Of a DNA stretch of 14,663 nucleotides, positions 7,217-14,663 are shown in pieces. The stretch's first letter is position 1. Every line of letters starts with the position of its first letter. Below the pieces are notes generated by a model. It did no database searches. It saw only the letters and a program-made list of their open reading frames with translations, and was not told the DNA's origin. The stretch comes from JASHVB01 sp049522565 (GTDB lineage Bacteria; Pseudomonadota; Alphaproteobacteria; Acetobacterales; Acetobacteraceae): positions 1 through 14,663 of the forward strand of contig JBEKNT010000140.1 of assembly GCA_049522565.1 (NCBI GenBank), given 5' to 3'. Made by a program: the position numbers and the translations under genes.

Positions 7217-7252
7217 GCTGCCGAGACAACACCGGCGGGACGGCGGCTGGAA

Positions 7253-8419
7253 TTAACCCGCCCGGAAATGCCGCCGCAGCCGAGCCACCGCCTCGTCCAG
7301 CACTTCCATCCGCTTGCAGAAGGCGAACCGCGCGTAGTGGTTCGGCGCGTCCGGCGCGTCATAGAACGCCGACACCGGGATCGCCGTCACCCCCGCATGT
7401 TCGGTGATGTACCGGCAGAACGCCTCGTCATCGCCGTTGAACCCCAGCGGGCGGAAATCCGTCGTGATGAAGTAACTCCCCCGCGTCGGCAGCACGCCCA
7501 GCCCGAGCGCCGCCAGTCCCTCGGCCAGACGATCCCGCTTCGCCTGCAACGCGCCGGACAGTCCGGCGAAATACGCGTCGTCCTTGCCCAGCCCCACCGC
7601 CACGGCGCGTTGCAGGTTGGGCGCCGTGGTGAATGTCAGGTTCTGGTGCGCCTTGGCGACGTTCGCCGCCAGCGCCGCCGGCGCGGTGACGTAGCCCACC
7701 TTCCATCCCGTCAGCGAGAACGTCTTGCCCGCGCTGCCGATCCGCATGCACCGCTCGCGCATGCCCGGCAGGGTCATCAGCGGGATGTGGCGGGCACCGT
7801 CGAAGGTCAGGTGCTCATAGACCTCGTCGCAGATGGCATACGCGTCCCACCGTTGCACCAGGTCGGCCAGGAAGCCCAGTTCCTCGGGGGAAAACACCTT
7901 GCCGCAGGGGTTCATCGGCGAGTTCAGCATGATCGCCTTGGTGGCTGGGCCGAACGCGTCGGCCAGCGCGGCGCGCGGCAGTGCCCAGTCGGGCGGCTGC
8001 AGCCGCACCAGGCGGGGAATGGCGCCGAGCATGCGCACAACGGGCAAATACGTGTCGTAGAGCGGCTCGATCAGCACCACCTCGTCGCCCGGGTTCAGCA
8101 CCGCCATCAGGCAGGCGGTGATCGCCTCGGTGGCGCCGGAGGTCACCACCACCTCGCTCGCCCAGTCCACCGCCAACCCGTAGAAGCGCTGGTTGGCGGT
8201 GGCGACCGCCCGGCGCAGCTCCGGCACGCCGGGCATCGGCGGATACTGGTTGCGGCCGTCCCACAGCGCGTCGGCGGCGGCCTGCACCACGTCTTCGGGG
8301 CCGTCGGTGTCGGGGAAGCCCTGGCCGAGATTGATCGACTTGTGCTCGACCGCGAGCGCCGACATCACGGTGAAGATCGTGGTGCCGATGCCGGACAGCA
8401 GGGAGTTGGCGGGCTTCAC
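7253..8419 (-). CDS. PLP-dependent aminotransferase, class I/II
   Basis: Fold-type I pyridoxal-phosphate aminotransferase, 388 residues, cytoplasmic. GTG at 8419-8417 is chosen as the start because the protein then opens MKPANSLLSGIGTTIFTVMS, just ahead of the conserved AVEHKSINLGQGFPD. An AGGAG lies at 8435-8431, 11 bases upstream. Upstream in-frame sequence is Pro/Arg/Ala-rich and looks non-coding. Motifs: NLGQGFPDTDGPEDV; VTSGATEAI (cofactor phosphate region); NSPMNPCGKVF; ICDEVYEHLTF (Asp/Tyr contacts to PLP); and SAGKTFSLTGWKVGY with the Schiff-base Lys232; the C terminus has a YARFAFCK segment. It resembles methionine/kynurenine-type aminotransferases. The true amino donor is unknown; its position next to glnB-glnA suggests amino-group metabolism but proves nothing. 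It is divergent from glnB. Confidence 0.9.
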   Translation of the reverse strand: MKPANSLLSGIGTTIFTVMSALAVEHKSINLGQGFPDTDGPEDVVQAAADALWDGRNQYPPMPGVPELRRAVATANQRFYGLAVDWASEVVVTSGATEAITACLMAVLNPGDEVVLIEPLYDTYLPVVRMLGAIPRLVRLQPPDWALPRAALADAFGPATKAIMLNSPMNPCGKVFSPEELGFLADLVQRWDAYAICDEVYEHLTFDGARHIPLMTLPGMRERCMRIGSAGKTFSLTGWKVGYVTAPAALAANVAKAHQNLTFTTAPNLQRAVAVGLGKDDAYFAGLSGALQAKRDRLAEGLAALGLGVLPTRGSYFITTDFRPLGFNGDDEAFCRYITEHAGVTAIPVSAFYDAPDAPNHYARFAFCKRMEVLDEAVARLRRHFRAG

Positions 8420-8554
8420 CTGGACGCAGTCTCCTCTCGCGGACGACCCGGGAATGCAGTGAGACGCCCGACGGGGCGGCCCAAGGGGCGCGGCAGTATG
8501 GGCGGCGGCGGCCGGACGTTCAACCGGCCGGCGCGTCGGCAGATTCCGGAACGT

Positions 8555-8571
8555 TGCCCAATCAGTAGGCA
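8555..8571. promoter_or_regulatory. Putative NtrC enhancer site 1 of glnB
   Basis: TGCCCAATCAGTAGGCA fits TGC-N11-GCA, the outline of the NtrC dyad (TGCACC-N5-GGTGCA). It lies 75 bases before the -24 element. The same 17 bases occur with one change upstream of glnK (10829-10845), which makes chance unlikely. Confidence 0.65.
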
Positions 8572-8600
8572 CATTGCTGGCGGATCGGTCAGGCCACCTC

Positions 8601-8617
8601 TGCCCATCCACCAGGCA
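8601..8617. promoter_or_regulatory. Putative NtrC enhancer site 2 of glnB
   Basis: TGCCCATCCACCAGGCA also fits TGC-N11-GCA and shares TGCCCA and AGGCA ends with site 1. The two sites are 46 bases apart, centre to centre, in the position expected for paired activator dimers upstream of a sigma-54 promoter. Confidence 0.6.
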
Positions 8618-8644
8618 ATCGCGCTGTTCGCCATGGATTGAAGC

Positions 8645-8662
8645 TTGGCACGGCACATGCAA
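8645..8662 (+). promoter_or_regulatory. Sigma-54 promoter of glnB-glnA
   Basis: TTGGCACGGCACATGCAA has GG at 8647-8648 and GC at 8659-8660 with exactly ten bases between, matching the -24/-12 consensus TGGCACG-N4-TTGC closely. The start of transcription would be near 8672, about 74 bases before the glnB ATG. Confidence 0.8.
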
Positions 8663-8745
8663 CCCTGTGTCGCTGCCGTGCGCGAGCTAGCAAGCCGGGC
8701 AGCCTTGTAGATAGAGGGGGCCCGGTGCGCCCGGGGGTTGACGCT

Positions 8746-9084
8746 ATGAAGAAGATCGAGGCTGTCATCAAGCCGTTCAAACTGGACGAGGTGAAGGAGG
8801 CGCTGCACGAGGTCGGACTGCAAGGCATCACCGTCCTGGAGGCCAAGGGCTTCGGCCGCCAGAAGGGTCACACCGAGCTGTACCGCGGGGCCGAGTACGT
8901 CGTGGATTTCCTGCCCAAGGTGAAGATCGAGGTGGTCTGCGACGATGGCCTGGTCGAGCGCGCGGTGGAGGCGATCATGGCGGCCGCCCGCACCGGACGC
9001 ATCGGTGACGGCAAGATCTTCATCTCCACGGTCGAGGAGGTGATTCGCATCCGTACCGGCGAACGCGGCGAGGACGCAATATAA
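8746..9084 (+). CDS. glnB: Nitrogen regulatory protein P-II (GlnB)
   Basis: Trimeric cytoplasmic signal protein, 112 residues, that senses 2-oxoglutarate, ATP/ADP and, through uridylylation, glutamine. Typical targets are the GlnE adenylyltransferase and NtrB. Starts MKKIEAVIKPFKLDEVKEAL. The T-loop GRQKGHTELYRGAEYVVDFLPK carries the uridylylation Tyr51. The B-loop TGRIGDGKIF and the C-terminal RIRTGERGEDAI complete the P-II signature. It is called glnB rather than glnK because it precedes glnA and carries EVVCDD...VEEVIRIRTGERG features of alphaproteobacterial GlnB. The frame is also open upstream to TTG 8638, but the homologous start is 8746. A sigma-54 promoter with NtrC-type sites lies upstream. 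Confidence 0.96.
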   Translation: MKKIEAVIKPFKLDEVKEALHEVGLQGITVLEAKGFGRQKGHTELYRGAEYVVDFLPKVKIEVVCDDGLVERAVEAIMAAARTGRIGDGKIFISTVEEVIRIRTGERGEDAI

Positions 9085-9251
9085 TCAGCCGCACAACGCA
9101 ATAACCGCTTTCGGCCGGCGGCGGAAACGAGTAGAGGGCCGGCCGACATGGACCCGCGTGGTGCGGATCCATCCACCCAGCCGCTTCCTGCTGCGCACAG
9201 AAGCAGGAACCCACGGCGGCGATCAGAACGTAAGGACGGGGAAAAACAGGC
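9085..9251 (+). promoter_or_regulatory. glnB-glnA spacer with hairpin
   Basis: 167 bp between stop and start, long for a simple operon. A perfect 9-bp stem (TCGGCCGGC at 9111-9119 with GCCGGCCGA at 9138-9146, loop 18 bases) without a T run lies here; it could be a processing or partial-termination point. A second, weaker dyad, CCTGCT...AGCAGG, lies near 9188-9208. No separate promoter is clear. AAGGA near 9230 and CAGG just before the ATG are the only ribosome-site candidates for glnA. Confidence 0.45.
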
Positions 9252-10688
<1,437 letters not shown>

Positions 10689-10720
10689 ACCGCGGCTCCA
10701 TTCGGACTGCGCGTTCCAGC

Positions 10721-10753
10721 GCCCCGCCGTCGCAAGACGGCGGGGCTTTCTTT
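10721..10753 (+). terminator. Intrinsic terminator of glnA
   Basis: A perfect 11-bp stem GCCCCGCCGTC (10721-10731) / GACGGCGGGGC (10736-10746) with the stable tetraloop GCAA is followed by TTTCTTT. This closes the glnB-glnA transcript. Confidence 0.92.
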
Positions 10754-10791
10754 GTTTGCGCTCCCGCACTGCGCGCGGGAGCGCAAACAAA
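10751..10791. repeat. Second hairpin with 17-bp perfect stem
   Basis: TTTGTTTGCGCTCCCGC (10751-10767) pairs perfectly with its complement at 10775-10791 around the loop ACTGCGC. Its 5' arm starts inside the T run of the glnA terminator. It could protect the 3' end, act as a back-up terminator, or be a repeat unit; the sequence does not say which. Confidence 0.75.
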
Positions 10792-10828
10792 ACAGCAAGA
10801 CAGAAACGTGAGGGCCGTTCAGGCAGAT

Positions 10829-10845
10829 TGCCCAATCAATAGGCA
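10829..10845. promoter_or_regulatory. Putative NtrC enhancer site of glnK-amtB
   Basis: TGCCCAATCAATAGGCA, a TGC-N11-GCA dyad, differs by one base from the site at 8555-8571. It lies 77 bases ahead of the -24 element of the glnK promoter, almost the same spacing as at glnB (75). Confidence 0.65.
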
Positions 10846-10904
10846 ATGCTGCGTCGCCAAGCCAAAGTCTTCCGGCAAATCCCTGACAACTCCGCCAATT
10901 CAGT

Positions 10905-10922
10905 GTTGGCACGATTGTTGAT
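10905..10922 (+). promoter_or_regulatory. Sigma-54 promoter of glnK-amtB
   Basis: GTTGGCACGATTGTTGAT matches TGGCACG-N4-TTG, with GG at 10908-10909 and the -12 dinucleotide at 10920-10921. The -12 element is GA where GC is the rule, which may weaken the promoter. Transcription would start near 10932, leaving a leader of about 108 bases. Confidence 0.7.
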
Positions 10923-10992
10923 TCTATCTCCGGCACGACCGGCCCGGAAACCCGGTGCGCCGGCGTCGAGAGAGGCAGGACAGGACACGGCA

Positions 10993-11043
10993 ATGCAGGA
11001 CTTGACCTTACCCGATAGCAACCCGGAGGACGGGGCGACATGA
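10993..11043 (+). CDS. Possible 16-codon leader ORF overlapping glnK
   Basis: ATG at 10993 opens a 16-residue frame, MQDLTLPDSNPEDGAT. Its TGA stop (11041-11043) overlaps the glnK ATG in the arrangement ATGA. AGGACA and GAGAGGCAGGA lie just upstream as weak ribosome sites. It lies wholly in the glnK leader and contains the glnK ribosome site (GGAGGA, 11025-11030). The overlap suggests translational coupling, but the frame is short enough to arise by chance. Confidence 0.3.
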   Translation: MQDLTLPDSNPEDGAT

Positions 11044-11378
11044 AACTCATCATGGCCATCATCAAGCCTTTCAAGCTCGACGACGTACGCGAGGCGCTGA
11101 CACCGCTCGGTGTGCAAGGCCTCACGGTCACCGAGGTGAAGGGTTTCGGCCGGCAAAAGGGCCAGACCGAAATCTACCGTGGCGCGGAATATCACGTGAG
11201 CTTCCTGCCCAAGGTGAAGATCGAGGTCGTGGTTGCCGCGGATCTCGCCGATCAGGTGATCGAGGCGATCGCCAAATCCGCCCACACCGGCAAGATCGGC
11301 GACGGCAAGATCTTCGTGATGGATATCGAGCGCGCCATGCGGATCCGCACCGGCGAGACCGATGCCGCCGCACTCTGA
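11040..11378 (+). CDS. glnK: Nitrogen regulatory protein P-II (GlnK)
   Basis: Second P-II paralogue, 112 residues, encoded directly ahead of amtB. In characterised bacteria GlnK binds and closes the AmtB channel when nitrogen is plentiful. Begins MKLIMAIIKPFKLDDVREAL. The T-loop GRQKGQTEIYRGAEYHVSFLPK holds Tyr51. The B-loop TGKIGDGKIF and the ending RAMRIRTGETDAAAL match GlnK of alphaproteobacteria (GETDA ending, in contrast to GERGEDA of the GlnB upstream). GGAGGA at 11025-11030 is the ribosome site. The stop lies 22 bases before the amtB ATG, so the two are one operon under the upstream sigma-54 promoter. Confidence 0.96.
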   Translation: MKLIMAIIKPFKLDDVREALTPLGVQGLTVTEVKGFGRQKGQTEIYRGAEYHVSFLPKVKIEVVVAADLADQVIEAIAKSAHTGKIGDGKIFVMDIERAMRIRTGETDAAAL

Positions 11379-11400
11379 CCAAGAAAACAAGGAAACAGGT

Positions 11401-12786
11401 ATGAATATGCGATCCCGCCTCCGCTGGGGACTGACCGCGCTGCTGCCTGCCCTGCTGGTAGCAGGGCAGGCCTTCGCCGCAGATGCCCCCGCCCCGCCCA
11501 AGATTCCCGCGGTGGATACCGGCGACACCGCCTGGATGCTCGCCAGCACCGCGCTGGTGCTGATGATGACCGTCCCTGGCCTGGCACTGTTCTATGGCGG
11601 TATGGTGCGCAAGAAGAACATCCTCGCGATGCTGATGCAGTGCTTCGCCATTACCTGCATCGTCACCATCGTCTGGACCGTTGCCGGCTACAGCCTGGCG
11701 TTCACCAACGGCACCGGCGCTCTGGCGCCGTATGTCGGCGACATGTCGCGCTTCATGCTGAACGGCATCTGGGACCATATCAGCAAAGGCGTCGATAGCG
11801 GCTTCATCCTCGGCGCCGGCACCGACGGCGCAGCGCCGCAGACGATCCCCGAGACCGTCTACATGATGTTCCAGATGACGTTCGCGATCATCACGCCGGC
11901 GCTGATCGTTGGCGCGTTCGCCGACCGGATGAAGTTCTCGGCGCTATGCATCTTCATGACGCTGTGGTCGCTGCTGATCTATTCGCCGGTGGCACACTGG
12001 ATGTGGGCACCGACCGGCTGGGGCGCAATCAACGGCCAGCTCGACTTCGCCGGCGGCACGGTGGTGCACATCAACGCCGGCATCGCCGGGCTGGTGACCG
12101 CGCTGGTACTTGGCAAGCGGGTCGGCTACGGCACCGACAACATGGCACCGTACAACCTCGCCTATACCGTGATCGGCGCCTCGCTGCTGTGGGTCGGCTG
12201 GTTCGGGTTCAACGCCGGTTCCGCGGTCGGTTCGAACGGCCGCGCGGGCATGGCGATGGCGGTGACGCAGATCGCCACCGCCGCCGCGGCGCTCGCCTGG
12301 ATGTTCGCCGAGTGGATCGCCAAGGGCAAACCCTCTGTCCTGGGCTGCGTTTCCGGCGCGGTTGCCGGCTTGGTGGCGATCACCCCGGCATCGGGCTTCG
12401 TGCTGCCCGGCGCCTCGATCATCATCGGCGTCGCCGCCGGCGTGATCTGCTTCTGGTGCGCCACCTATGTGAAGCGCATGTTCGGCTACGACGACAGCCT
12501 GGACGTGTTCGGCGTGCACTGCACCGGAGGAATCGTCGGCGCCTTGCTGACGGGCGTGTTCTCCTTCGGACCGTTGTCGGCAACCGACGCCAGTCCGGAC
12601 GGCAGCCCCGGCGGCCTGGCGCAGCTTTGGATCCAGTGCCAGGGCGTCGCCGCGACGCTGATCTATAGCGGCGTCGGCACGCTGATCCTGCTCTACGTCA
12701 CCAAGGCGCTGGTCGGATTGCGCGTCAACGAGGAGGAAGAACGCGAGGGCCTCGATCTCGTGCTGCACGGCGAGCAGGTGTTCTGA
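11401..12786 (+). CDS. amtB: Ammonium transporter AmtB
   Basis: Trimeric inner-membrane ammonium channel of the Amt/Rh family, 461 residues. ATG 11401 is preferred: AAGGA lies 7 bases upstream and the product starts with a cleavable signal peptide (MNMRSRLRWGLTALLPALLVAGQAFA), common in bacterial Amt proteins. An earlier in-frame ATG at 11362 inside glnK lacks support. Eleven membrane spans are expected. Hallmarks: MLMMTVPGLALFYGGMVRKKN-type first span (here VLMMTVPGLALFYGG), FAGGTVVHINAGIAGL with pore His223, WVGWFGFNAGSA, and FGVHCTGGIVGALLTGVF with the second pore His373. The 150-residue spacing of the two histidines equals that of the E. coli twin-His pair. The acidic C-terminal tail (NEEEEREGLDLVLHGE) is the usual GlnK-responsive tail. 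Confidence 0.97.
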   Translation: MNMRSRLRWGLTALLPALLVAGQAFAADAPAPPKIPAVDTGDTAWMLASTALVLMMTVPGLALFYGGMVRKKNILAMLMQCFAITCIVTIVWTVAGYSLAFTNGTGALAPYVGDMSRFMLNGIWDHISKGVDSGFILGAGTDGAAPQTIPETVYMMFQMTFAIITPALIVGAFADRMKFSALCIFMTLWSLLIYSPVAHWMWAPTGWGAINGQLDFAGGTVVHINAGIAGLVTALVLGKRVGYGTDNMAPYNLAYTVIGASLLWVGWFGFNAGSAVGSNGRAGMAMAVTQIATAAAALAWMFAEWIAKGKPSVLGCVSGAVAGLVAITPASGFVLPGASIIIGVAAGVICFWCATYVKRMFGYDDSLDVFGVHCTGGIVGALLTGVFSFGPLSATDASPDGSPGGLAQLWIQCQGVAATLIYSGVGTLILLYVTKALVGLRVNEEEEREGLDLVLHGEQVF

Positions 12787-12799
12787 GGACCGAATGGAG

Positions 12800-12828
12800 G
12801 GGCGTCCCGGGCGGGGCGCCCTTTTTTT
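12800..12828 (+). terminator. Intrinsic terminator of glnK-amtB
   Basis: The stem GGGCGTCCC (12800-12808) / GGGGCGCCC (12813-12821), nine pairs with one G-U, has a 4-base loop and is followed by seven T (12822-12828). It lies 14 bases after the amtB stop. Confidence 0.9.
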
Positions 12829-12868
12829 CGGTTCCGTGACATATATCTCGCACACGGTCAAAACGATA

Positions 12869-12886
12869 TAGGCACTATATATGCAA
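12869..12886 (+). promoter_or_regulatory. Sigma-54-like promoter of the porin gene
   Basis: TAGGCACTATATATGCAA has GG (12871-12872) and GC (12883-12884) ten bases apart, with GGCAC and TGCAA matching the -24/-12 consensus; only the T before GG is replaced by A. It sits in an unusually AT-rich patch (ATATATCTCG...GATATAGG...ATATATGC). Transcription would start near 12896, 45 bases before the porin ATG. No TGC-N11-GCA dyad is seen nearby. Confidence 0.55.
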
Positions 12887-12940
12887 TCCCATCGCTCCGA
12901 TCCGGCTGGATCAAACACAAAACGCAACGGGAGTCGAAGC

Positions 12941-14323
12941 ATGCGTTTCCCCAGAGCACGTTTCACCGGCGTCCTGATGGCGACCTGTCTGGCGGCTTAT
13001 GCCGTGCCGTCGGCGCATGCCCAGACCGCCGCACCCGCGCCGCCGGCCGCTCCGCCGGCAGCATCAGGCACCGCCACCACGGAAGCTCCGGCAGCAGCAC
13101 CGGCTGCCGAGGCGCCACCGCCCGGCTTCTGGATCAACGGCATCCATCTTTCGGCGCAGATCGAAGGCGGCTTCACCATCAACCCGGCAACGCCCGACAG
13201 CGGCGTGAACTACGGCCATCTGTTCGACGATCGCGCCAACCAGCCTGAGCTGAACCAGATCCTGCTGACCGCCAACAAGCCGCTCGACCCCAAGGCCACG
13301 GGATTCGACTGGGGCTTCAAGTTGCAGGGCATGTACGGCTCGGATGCGCGCTACACGCACTTCCTCGGCATCTTCGACCAGGCTCCCGGGCCTGACTATC
13401 GCAACCAGTTCGACATCGTCGAAGCCAACGTGCTGCTGCACCTGCCGTTCCCGACGGAGGGCGGGATGGACGTCAAGGCCGGCCTGTTCCCCACGCCGCT
13501 TGGCTATGAGACGATCGATCCGTCGACCAACCCGTTCTACTCGCACTCCTACATCTTCAACTTCGGCATCCCGCTGAAGCACACCGGCGTGCTGACCACG
13601 TCGCATATCACGCCATTGCTCGACGTCTATCTCGGCATCGATACTGGCGAGAACACGACGATCGGCTGCTGCAACGCCGACAATAACGGGGCTCCTGCCG
13701 GCATCATCGGCCTCGGATTGAACATGGCGGGCGGCAACCTGACCGTGCTGGCGCTGAGCCATCTCGGACCGGAGAACCCATCGAGACTGCTGGCGCCGGC
13801 TGGCTACGACGCCAACAGCTACATGCGTTACGAAAACGACGTGGTGATCACCTGGAAGGCGAGCGACGCGCTCACGCTCGCCACCGAGTTGAACTGGATT
13901 CGCGACGACTTCGACGGCATCTTCACCAAGGGCACGCCGAGCGCTGCGAATGGCTTCGGTGTGGCGCAGTACCTGTCTTATAACCTGTCCGACACGATTG
14001 TGTTCAACGCGCGTGCCGAACTGTTCCGCGACGACAATGGGGTCTTCGTGACGGCGTTCACCGGCAACAACGACTTCGTCAGGGGTGAACTGGGACTGTC
14101 CCCGCTGTCGCCGGTCCTCAGCACCGGGGGGGTAGGAACCACCTATGGCGAAATCACGATCGGCCTGACCTTCAAGCCGACCCTGCCGGCACCGGTCACC
14201 GGCCTGCTGATCCGGCCGGAAATTCGCGTTGACGACGCGCTGAGCGGCGGTCACCCGTTCGGTACCCACGGCACCGGCAGCAGCGCCCTGACACTGGCTT
14301 CCGACTTCGTGCTGACGTTCTAA
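12941..14323 (+). CDS. Outer-membrane beta-barrel porin, BBP2 (OmpL-like) type
   Basis: 460 residues from ATG 12941 (CGGGAG 7 bases upstream). The signal peptide MRFPRARFTGVLMATCLAAY...PSAHA would be cleaved before Gln28. An Ala/Pro-rich linker of about 37 residues (QTAAPAPPAAPP...EAPPPG) follows, then a barrel beginning WINGIHLSAQIEGGFTINP and rich in alternating strands. The final residue is Phe (SDFVLTF), as expected for Bam-dependent insertion. Motifs such as DVKAGLFPTPLGYE, NFGIPLKHTGV, LDVYLGIDTGENT and the LSDTIVFNARAELFRD segment match the putative beta-barrel porin-2 family. The substrate is unknown. Its location after amtB and a sigma-54-like promoter suggest nitrogen-limited expression. 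A vicinal Cys243-Cys244 pair in a loop is unusual for a porin. An earlier in-frame ATG at 12881 overlaps the promoter and is rejected. Confidence 0.85.
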   Translation: MRFPRARFTGVLMATCLAAYAVPSAHAQTAAPAPPAAPPAASGTATTEAPAAAPAAEAPPPGFWINGIHLSAQIEGGFTINPATPDSGVNYGHLFDDRANQPELNQILLTANKPLDPKATGFDWGFKLQGMYGSDARYTHFLGIFDQAPGPDYRNQFDIVEANVLLHLPFPTEGGMDVKAGLFPTPLGYETIDPSTNPFYSHSYIFNFGIPLKHTGVLTTSHITPLLDVYLGIDTGENTTIGCCNADNNGAPAGIIGLGLNMAGGNLTVLALSHLGPENPSRLLAPAGYDANSYMRYENDVVITWKASDALTLATELNWIRDDFDGIFTKGTPSAANGFGVAQYLSYNLSDTIVFNARAELFRDDNGVFVTAFTGNNDFVRGELGLSPLSPVLSTGGVGTTYGEITIGLTFKPTLPAPVTGLLIRPEIRVDDALSGGHPFGTHGTGSSALTLASDFVLTF

Positions 14324-14340
14324 CGCCACGCCGGCATGCC

Positions 14341-14365
14341 CCTCTCCCGCCAACGGCGGGAGAGG
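14341..14365. repeat. Palindromic hairpin downstream of the porin
   Basis: A perfect 11-bp stem CCTCTCCCGCC / GGCGGGAGAGG with loop AAC lies 17 bases after the porin stop, followed by GTTGCCGCGAGGAACGGGGTG rather than a T run. The CTCTCCCGC dyad resembles dispersed palindromes of GC-rich alphaproteobacteria. It may end or stabilise the porin message, but it is not a classical terminator. Confidence 0.6.
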
Positions 14366-14596
14366 TTGCCGCGAGGAACGGGGTGGGGCGATCGGGTCGC
14401 TCCGAAGCGAAAACTCGATGCCGCCCCGCGGCACATTCCCCCGCGACCTGACACGCCTCCAGCTCCCCGCCGCGGTCGGAGAGGTGTGCTGCATCCGCCT
14501 TTCTGGAGCTGCTTGTGAACAGCCTCGCCGTCCCGCACACTGCACGGGCGGGGTCGCCGCACGCGGCGACGTCCGACAGCGGCAGAGAGGCGCAGC
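14366..14596. other. Intergenic sequence before the right-edge gene
   Basis: 231 bp with no convincing gene. Contains an 8-bp dyad GTCGCCGC / GCGGCGAC at 14553-14570 and the ribosome site GAGAGG (14585-14590) of the following gene. No clear promoter is visible. Confidence 0.4.
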
Positions 14597-14663
14597 GTGA
14601 TCAAACCATGGATCTTCGAATTCTTCCCGGCACCGCGCGAACCCGGCGCGACCGAGGATCCGC
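14597..14663 (+). CDS. Probable luciferase-like flavin monooxygenase, 5' end only
   Basis: GTG at 14597, with GAGAGG six bases upstream, starts a frame of 22 codons to the right edge, opening (M)IKPWIFEFFPAPREPGATED. The KPWIFEFF opening followed by an acidic-Pro stretch recalls LLM-class flavin-dependent oxidoreductases whose N terminus forms the first strand of a TIM barrel. With so few residues the family call is tentative. Confidence 0.45.
   Translation, partial: MIKPWIFEFFPAPREPGATEDP

Larger units (their letters stand above)
8420..8745. promoter_or_regulatory. Regulatory region between aminotransferase and glnB
   Basis: 326 bp without a convincing gene. From left to right on the plus strand it holds the aminotransferase ribosome site, a GC-rich stretch, two TGC-N11-GCA dyads (8555-8571 and 8601-8617), a sigma-54 type promoter (8645-8662) and an untranslated leader of about 74 bases before glnB. 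A loose dyad around GGGCCCGGTGCGCCCGGG at 8718-8735 lies in the leader. Confidence 0.6.

Noticed and set aside
9189..9205. TGC-N11-GCA dyad (TGCTGCGCACAGAAGCA) upstream of glnA
   Set aside because: It fits the bare outline but lacks the CCA/TAGG-type inner bases of the other sites and has no sigma-54 promoter next to it. One such match per few kilobases is expected by chance.

Overview
The window is GC-rich DNA, most likely chromosomal, from an alphaproteobacterium. The protein sequences and the gene order (TlpA-family protein / argH / small lipoprotein; glnB-glnA; glnK-amtB) fit Rhodospirillales, and within that order Acetobacteraceae is my best guess. This is inferred from family resemblance, without a search. 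Third codon positions are strongly G/C, so most long antisense open frames are shadows.

Left part (1-6100), housekeeping genes. An hrpB-type DEAH helicase on the minus strand runs off the left edge. It diverges from a DsbD-family thiol:disulfide transporter (1893-3929), which converges with a periplasmic TlpA-type thioredoxin (3983-4534, minus). The TlpA gene diverges from argH (4550-5965) with only 15 bases between the two start codons. argH overlaps a 44-residue LptM-like lipoprotein gene (5962-6096).

Middle part (6100-7250), an eroding accessory island. An apparently intact antitoxin-type gene (6178-6450) overlaps the start of a PIN-family toxin gene that is broken twice. One lesion is a probable 1-base deletion near 6466. 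The other is a 199-bp palindromic, MITE-like element (6490-6688) with 18-bp perfect terminal inverted repeats and an 8-11 bp direct duplication of the target. A near-identical element end lies at 43-65, inside the open frame of hrpB. It sits next to four degenerate 39-bp tandem repeats (69-224) that are in phase with the hrpB codons.

Right part (7250-14323), nitrogen assimilation. A class I/II aminotransferase (minus) is followed by glnB-glnA, glnK-amtB and a BBP2-type outer-membrane porin. Sigma-54 -24/-12 type promoters are visible before glnB (8645-8662), glnK (10905-10922) and, more tentatively, the porin (12869-12886). Dyads of the form TGC-N11-GCA, typical of NtrC enhancer sites, lie upstream of glnB (two) and glnK (one; nearly the same sequence as the first glnB site). 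Strong intrinsic terminators close glnA and amtB. The inferred logic is that PII proteins (GlnB, GlnK) sense nitrogen status and control glutamine synthetase and AmtB, while the porin may supply nitrogenous solutes across the outer membrane under the same regulator. The right edge holds a repeat-like hairpin and the first 22 codons of a probable luciferase-like flavin oxidoreductase. I see no wholly new gene system; the best leads are the palindromic element family, its in-frame presence in hrpB, and the nitrogen-regulated porin.
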